A DNA stretch of 64,000 nt from Microlunatus parietis (lineage in GTDB: Bacteria > Actinomycetota > Actinomycetes > Propionibacteriales > Propionibacteriaceae): NCBI RefSeq assembly GCF_013407955.1, contig NZ_JACCBU010000001.1, positions 2,542,001 to 2,606,000 on the forward strand, written 5' to 3'. The notes beneath the pieces were generated by a model that had not been told where the DNA came from, ran no database searches, and saw nothing but the letters and a program-made list of their open reading frames with translations. How positions within the stretch are numbered: position 1 is the stretch's first letter; the number at the start of each line of letters is the position of its first letter. Shown here piece after piece: positions 59,996 to 64,000 of the stretch. Made by a program: the position numbers and the translations under genes.

Positions 59996-60811
59996 TCACC
60001 GTCTGCTGCTGGCGATGGCTCGACGATAGCCCAGCGCGCCCAGGAGGGTCAGCAACCCGGCCCAGCCGGCGAGCACGGCGATCCCGACCCAGGGAAACGC
60101 GGTGCCGGCGGGCAGGAACGGGAATCGGCCCAGTTCCCCGATCCAGTACGACGGCAGGGCACGCCCGATCAGCTGCAGCGTCGAAGGCATCAGCTCCAGC
60201 GGCAGCCACAGCCCGCCGAGCAGGGCGAGTGCCATCAGCAGCAGTGTGGTCAGCCCGCCGACGGCTTCGGTCTTCACCCAGAGACCGATCACCAGTCCGA
60301 GCACGATCATCGGGATCAGGGCGATCCAGACCAGGCCGATCGAGGCCAGCCAGACCCCGAGCGGGGCCCGGACGCCGCCGATCAGGAAGCCGGCCAGATC
60401 GACCACCAGCACCGACGGCAGGACCAAGATCATCGTCACCGCGGCGCGGGCCCAGAGGAACGACTGCGGCGGCAACGCGGTCAGGCCGAGCTGCCGGAAC
60501 CAGCCCGACTTCCGTTCCACAGCCAGGTAGGCGCCGCCGCTCATCGCCGCGCCGAGCGCGCCGTAGCTGCCCATCGACACCATGATCAGCGCCGAGTAGT
60601 CGACGCCGGCTTCCGACGGCGCCGAGCCGAACAGCTGCGAGAAGAGGACGTACATCACCAGCGGCAGGGTGAAGGTGAAGATCACGTACCCGACGTTCTT
60701 CGCAGTCAGGTACGTGCTGTGCCACGTGTAGTGGAGCACCGGGCGGAGGCCCGGCCCGCGCACCGCGGTACGGGAGCGAGGCGTGGTCACAGTCGACGTC
60801 GTGGTGGTCAT
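59996..60811 (-). CDS. ABC-2 type transporter permease
   Basis: 271 residues with six helices: a cytoplasmic N-terminus (TTPRSRTAVRGPGLRPVLHY) then TYLTAKNVGYVIFTFTLPLV MYVLF, and a conserved GGLWLPLELMPSTLQLIGRA LPSYW loop typical of ABC-2 (DrrB-like) permeases. Overlaps the ATPase gene by 4 bases (ATGA). Works with the adjacent ATPase and is linked to the two-component pair downstream. Confidence 0.9.
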   Translation of the reverse strand: MTTTTSTVTTPRSRTAVRGPGLRPVLHYTWHSTYLTAKNVGYVIFTFTLPLVMYVLFSQLFGSAPSEAGVDYSALIMVSMGSYGALGAAMSGGAYLAVERKSGWFRQLGLTALPPQSFLWARAAVTMILVLPSVLVVDLAGFLIGGVRAPLGVWLASIGLVWIALIPMIVLGLVIGLWVKTEAVGGLTTLLLMALALLGGLWLPLELMPSTLQLIGRALPSYWIGELGRFPFLPAGTAFPWVGIAVLAGWAGLLTLLGALGYRRAIASSRR

Positions 60812-61713
60812 GCGACGCGCTCCTCGGTGGTCAGGGCGAGGAACGCGTCCTCGAGGCTGGCCGCGGTGACCTCGATCTCGCGGGCCGCAGGCTGACGCTC
60901 CAGCAGCGCGCGGAGGGCGCGATCGGAGTCGTCACAGGTCAGTTCCAGCCGGGCACCGACCCGGGCCACCCGGACCACGCCGGGCAGGGCGCTGATCAAC
61001 TCCAGATCGAGCGCGGGGTCGGCGGCGAGCCCGATGATCTTGCCACTGACCCGCGACTTGATCATGTCGCCGGAGCCGTCGGCGACTACCGAACCGGCTG
61101 CCAGGACGACGATCCGGTCGGCGGCCTGGTCGGCCTCCTCCAGGTAGTGCGTCGCGAACAGCACGGTCCGGTCGCCCGCGGTGACGTCGCGCATCGAGGT
61201 CCAGAACCGCCGCCGCAGCTCGACGTCCATCGCCACCGTCGGCTCGTCCAAGATCATCAACTCGGGATCGGGCAGCAGCGCGAGCGCGTACCGGACCCGT
61301 TGCGCCTGGCCGCCGGACAGCCGCTCGGTCCGAGTCTTCAGGAAGCCGGCCAGCTCGGCCCGTTCGATCACCTCGTCCAGCGGCAGCGGGTGCGCGTAGA
61401 GGCCGTGCATCAGGCCCAGCAGCTCGCGGACTGTGCAGTCGGAAAGCAACGCGCCCGCCTGGAGCATGGCGCCGACCCGACCGTCCCGGACCGCGGTCAG
61501 CGGGTCGCTGCCAAAGACCCGGACCCGGCCGGCGTCCGGCCGGATCAGGCCCAAGATCATCTCGTTCAGGGTCGACTTGCCGGCCCCGTTCGGCCCCAGC
61601 AGGGCGACGATCTCGCCCGGCTCGATCCGCAGGTCGACGCCGCGGACCGCGGTCACCGGGCCGTAGGACTTGCGGACGCCGGTCAGTGCCAGGGCGGGTT
61701 CGGAGGCATTCAC
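60808..61713 (-). CDS. ABC-2 type transporter ATP-binding protein
   Basis: 301 residues from GTG 61713. Walker A GPNGAGKST (40-48), signature RLSGGQAQRVRYALALL, Walker B LMILDEPTVAMD and H-loop LFATHYLEEADQAADR. DrrA-like exporters of drugs or lipids have this layout. A longer frame from ATG 61779 exists but would begin inside the 61773 palindrome with no ribosome-binding site. Heads the ATPase-permease-kinase-regulator operon. Confidence 0.9.
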   Translation of the reverse strand: MNASEPALALTGVRKSYGPVTAVRGVDLRIEPGEIVALLGPNGAGKSTLNEMILGLIRPDAGRVRVFGSDPLTAVRDGRVGAMLQAGALLSDCTVRELLGLMHGLYAHPLPLDEVIERAELAGFLKTRTERLSGGQAQRVRYALALLPDPELMILDEPTVAMDVELRRRFWTSMRDVTAGDRTVLFATHYLEEADQAADRIVVLAAGSVVADGSGDMIKSRVSGKIIGLAADPALDLELISALPGVVRVARVGARLELTCDDSDRALRALLERQPAAREIEVTAASLEDAFLALTTEERVA

Positions 61714-61772
61714 GAGGTTCAGTGTGCTGCCGTACGTACTGAAGGGCCCGGCCGCAATGTCAGCGGTTACCC

Positions 61773-61786
61773 ATGACATCTGTCAT
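61773..61786. promoter_or_regulatory. palindrome upstream of the ABC-2/two-component operon
   Basis: ATGACATCTGTCAT: perfect 6-base arms with a 2-base spacer, 60 bases upstream of the ATPase GTG and 30 bases before the divergent DUF2207 start. Its form suits a NarL/LuxR response-regulator dimer, so autoregulation by the operon's own regulator is likely. Confidence 0.5.
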
Positions 61787-61815
61787 CCCCGTTCGGCGAC
61801 ACGCGGTGTCCTATC

Positions 61816-63681
61816 GTGGGGGAGGTGAAACGGTCTCCCGGCGCCAGCCTCGTCCGCCTGATCGCAGCCTTCGGCCTGGCCATCGCAGGCCTGCTCGCGC
61901 TGGCACCGGCGGCCGCCGCCGAGGGGGAGGACTGGGCGGTCACCAAGTATGCGATGGCGGTTCAGGTGGCCGAGGACGGCACCGCCAAGATCAGCCTCGA
62001 CTTCGATTTCGACTTCGGCAACGAGGAGGGTCACGGCCCGTACCTGCTGTTGCCTTCGCGGCAGGAGATACCCGGCGATTCCGAACACTGGCGCAGCTTC
62101 CCGATCGAGCTCGGCGTCGTCACCAGCAGCACCGGCGCACCGACTGATACCGACACCGAGACCAGTGACGGTCTGCTCGCGGTCAGGATCGGCGACGACA
62201 ACAAAGAAGTCTCCGGTCTGCAGTCGTACCACGTCGAGTACTCGATCCGGGGCCTGGTGAATCCCCGAGCTGCCGGCTCCGGCCTGGACGAGCTGAACTG
62301 GAATGTCATCAGCGGCTGGAAGGTGCCACTGCAGAACGTGTCGATCACCGTGAACGGTCCGGCCGGGCTTTCCGCCGTCGAATGCTTCGCGGGCGAGGCC
62401 GGCAGCCAGCAGCAGTGCGGCGCGTCCAGATCCGGCAACGGCTCGCAGTTCTCGGCGCCCGAGGTGCCGGAAGGCCAGGGCATGACCATCGTCGCCGGCT
62501 GGCCGGGCGGCACCTTCGTCGGCGCCGAGCCGATCCTGACCAAGCGGCACCATCTCGGCAACACGTTCACCGCCAACCCGATCACCGTCGGCGGCGGCGC
62601 CCTGATCGCGGCCCTCGGCACCGGCGGCTTGGCCGCATTGGCGCGCCGGCGTGGCCGGGACGAACGGTTCGCCGGCCTGACCCCGGGCCTGATTCCGGCA
62701 GCCGGCACGGAGGGCGCCGCGACCACGGTCGGTGGCAGCAGCGGTCCGGTCGCGGTTCGGTTCACGCCGCCGGACGACGCCCGGCCGGGCGAGGTCGGCG
62801 CCCTGATCGACGAGAAGGCGCAGCAGCGCGACGTCACCGCGACCGTGATCGACCTCGCGGTCCGCGGGCACCTGCGGATCGCCGAGGTGGAACCCGAGCC
62901 CGGCTCCAAGCTGCCCGGCGGCAAGGACTGGGAACTGACCCGGCTGGGCGGCTCCGACCAACTCCGCGGGTACGAGTCCGCGGCGCTGAACGGCCTGTTC
63001 GACAAGGGCAGCCCGATCCGGATGACGGAGGCGATGGCCGGGCTGACCAAGGCCGCCGTGCCGGCCAAGCTGCTCGCCGACGTCACCGAGCGAGGCTGGT
63101 TCAAGGCCAATCCCGGCACCGTCCGCGGTCTCTGGATCCTGGCCGGCTGCGGCATCGTCGTGCTCGGCGGGATCGTGACCGCCGTCCTGGCCGCGACGAT
63201 CGGCTGGGGCATCGTCGGCCTCGGCATCGTCCTGCTCGGCGTGATGACCTTCGTCTTCGCCGGCCGGATGCCGGCCCGGACCGCCACCGGCACCGCGATG
63301 CTGGACCAGGCCAAGGGCTTCCGGCTCTACCTGGAGACCGCCGAGGCGGACCAGCTGAAGTTCGAGGAGGGCGAGGACCTGTTCTCCCGCTACCTCCCGT
63401 ACGCGATCGTCTTCGGGGTCGCGGACCGCTGGGCCAAGATCTTCGCCGACCTGGCCGCTCGGGGTCACGACGTGCCGCAGCCGGACTGGTACGTCGGCCC
63501 GTACCTGGGGGCCGCGGCGTTCTACGGCTCGGGCGGCTTCAGCAGCAGCCTGGACGCCTTCTCCAGCGCCAGCAGCGCCGCCATGACGGCCGCGTCCTCC
63601 GGTTCCGGCGGCGGCAGCGGCTTCGGTGGCGGCGGCAGCGTAGGCGGCGGGGTCGGTGGCGGCGGTGGCGGTGGCTGGTGA
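61816..63681 (+). CDS. DUF2207 membrane protein
   Basis: 621 residues. A signal peptide (LVRLIAAFGLAIAGLLALAP) is followed by a DUF2207 beta-rich domain (TAKISLDFDFDFGNEEGHGP; YHVEYSIRGLVNP), a helix near 255-273 (ALIAALGTGGLAALARRR), a second DUF2207 segment (ALIDEKAQQRDVTATVIDLA), two helices near 440-475 and a long tail of Gly/Ser ending GGGGGGGW, which is the family hallmark. Function unknown. GTG 61816 or 61825 may be the start. Confidence 0.88.
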   Translation: MGEVKRSPGASLVRLIAAFGLAIAGLLALAPAAAAEGEDWAVTKYAMAVQVAEDGTAKISLDFDFDFGNEEGHGPYLLLPSRQEIPGDSEHWRSFPIELGVVTSSTGAPTDTDTETSDGLLAVRIGDDNKEVSGLQSYHVEYSIRGLVNPRAAGSGLDELNWNVISGWKVPLQNVSITVNGPAGLSAVECFAGEAGSQQQCGASRSGNGSQFSAPEVPEGQGMTIVAGWPGGTFVGAEPILTKRHHLGNTFTANPITVGGGALIAALGTGGLAALARRRGRDERFAGLTPGLIPAAGTEGAATTVGGSSGPVAVRFTPPDDARPGEVGALIDEKAQQRDVTATVIDLAVRGHLRIAEVEPEPGSKLPGGKDWELTRLGGSDQLRGYESAALNGLFDKGSPIRMTEAMAGLTKAAVPAKLLADVTERGWFKANPGTVRGLWILAGCGIVVLGGIVTAVLAATIGWGIVGLGIVLLGVMTFVFAGRMPARTATGTAMLDQAKGFRLYLETAEADQLKFEEGEDLFSRYLPYAIVFGVADRWAKIFADLAARGHDVPQPDWYVGPYLGAAAFYGSGGFSSSLDAFSSASSAAMTAASSGSGGGSGFGGGGSVGGGVGGGGGGGW

Positions 63682-63689
63682 GTCCCGGC

Positions 63690-63929
63690 TCAGCCGGCGC
63701 GGAGTCGATTGCGCAGGGTGATCAACCGATCCCGAAGCTCGGCGCGGTCGGCCACATCGGCGCCGAACCGCGGATCGAAGTCCATCAGGTTCACCTCGCG
63801 GGCCAGCTCCTCGGTGCCGCCCAGGTCGTCGATCTCGCGGATCAGGCCGTCCAGTTCTGAGCCGAAGACCGTGAACCCGTGCACCAGGATGTCGGTCAGG
63901 GGATGATCACCGGGCTTTCCGTTGGGCAT
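63690..63929 (-). CDS. small conserved-looking protein, function unknown
   Basis: 79 residues from ATG 63929 (MPNGKPGDHPLTDILVHGFT). The body is acidic and helical (SELDGLIREIDDLGGTEELA; REVNLMDFDPRFGADVADRA), with no motif I recognise. It lies convergent to the DUF2207 gene, 8 bases away. A longer upstream frame lacks a better start. Confidence 0.6.
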   Translation of the reverse strand: MPNGKPGDHPLTDILVHGFTVFGSELDGLIREIDDLGGTEELAREVNLMDFDPRFGADVADRAELRDRLITLRNRLRAG

Positions 63930-64000
63930 CGCCACATCATGCCGGAGCGTCGGGGCGGTGTGGAATAACCGTCCCACCCGTCGCGGTTGCCGACTTCGTG

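Noticed and set aside
63600..63681. Gly/Ser-rich repeats as a tandem DNA repeat or sequencing artefact
   Set aside because: This is the usual low-complexity end of DUF2207 proteins and stays in frame.
1..64000. CRISPR array, prophage, integrase, transposase, tRNA or rRNA genes
   Set aside because: No regularly spaced direct repeats, no recombinase or transposase motifs, and no clover-leaf or T-loop signature was seen on either strand.

Overview
The window is high-GC DNA (roughly 70% G+C by eye, not counted) from an actinobacterium. The evidence is the complete S10/spc ribosomal protein block with a type Z zinc-binding S14, an L4 carrying an actinobacterial-looking C-terminal extension, many GTG starts, ECF42-type sigma factor/YCII pairs, DUF1707 and mycobacterial-like lipoproteins. 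Gene content is closest in feel to Propionibacteriales (Microlunatus/Kribbella-like), but this is an impression, not a placement. No tRNA, rRNA, CRISPR array or intact transposase was found.

Layout. 0-9.3 kb: a left-truncated ECF42 sigma factor with its YCII partner, a sugar isomerase-like TIM-barrel gene with a LacI-type operator, an ArsR-type regulator next to a broken MFS gene, a ferritin-like di-iron protein, a LacI regulator, and a divergent DHA2 efflux pump/TetR pair with three repeated operators. 9.3-25.4 kb: a mixed housekeeping/accessory stretch (DUF3800-like remnant, lipoprotein, SnoaL-type ECF sigma factor, two VOC proteins, a mutarotase-like protein, a prolyl oligopeptidase, an NYN nuclease-like protein, a YeeE/YedE transporter, a PQQ-propeller lipoprotein, GNAT, DinB, isochorismatase, an APH-like kinase) ending in a second YCII/ECF42 pair. 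25.4-31.0 kb: a carbohydrate locus with a DUF5060 glycosidase, a MarR regulator and a three-gene sugar ABC importer. The same palindrome, TTAGC-N3-GCTAA, lies before the glycosidase and between marR and the importer, so these look like one regulon. 31.0-32.1 kb: a decayed D-amino-acid oxidase behind a large palindrome.

32.1-44.1 kb is a single minus-strand block reading rpsJ-rplC-rplD-rplW-rplB-rpsS-rplV-rpsC-rplP-rpmC-rpsQ-rplN-rplX-rplE-rpsN-rpsH-rplF-rplR-rpsE-rpmD-rplO-secY-adk. The str operon normally found before it and map/infA normally found after it are absent; unrelated genes occupy both flanks.

44.1-54 kb: a DUF3592 protein and a cupin, a gene graveyard (several broken genes, two carbohydrate-related), an acetyltransferase/SDR pair, then a ROK regulator, a FucU/RbsD mutarotase and an RbsACB-type sugar importer. 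54-64 kb: a WYL regulator, a PfkB kinase, a lipoprotein, a DesKR-like two-component system co-directional with an ABC-2 exporter, a DUF2207 membrane protein and a small unknown gene.

The most striking signal is not a gene. The palindrome TGATCA is heavily over-represented (at least 35 copies hand-counted in the first 17 kb against about 1 expected), and it sits at several stop/start junctions. Two palindromic repeat families also abut truncated genes.
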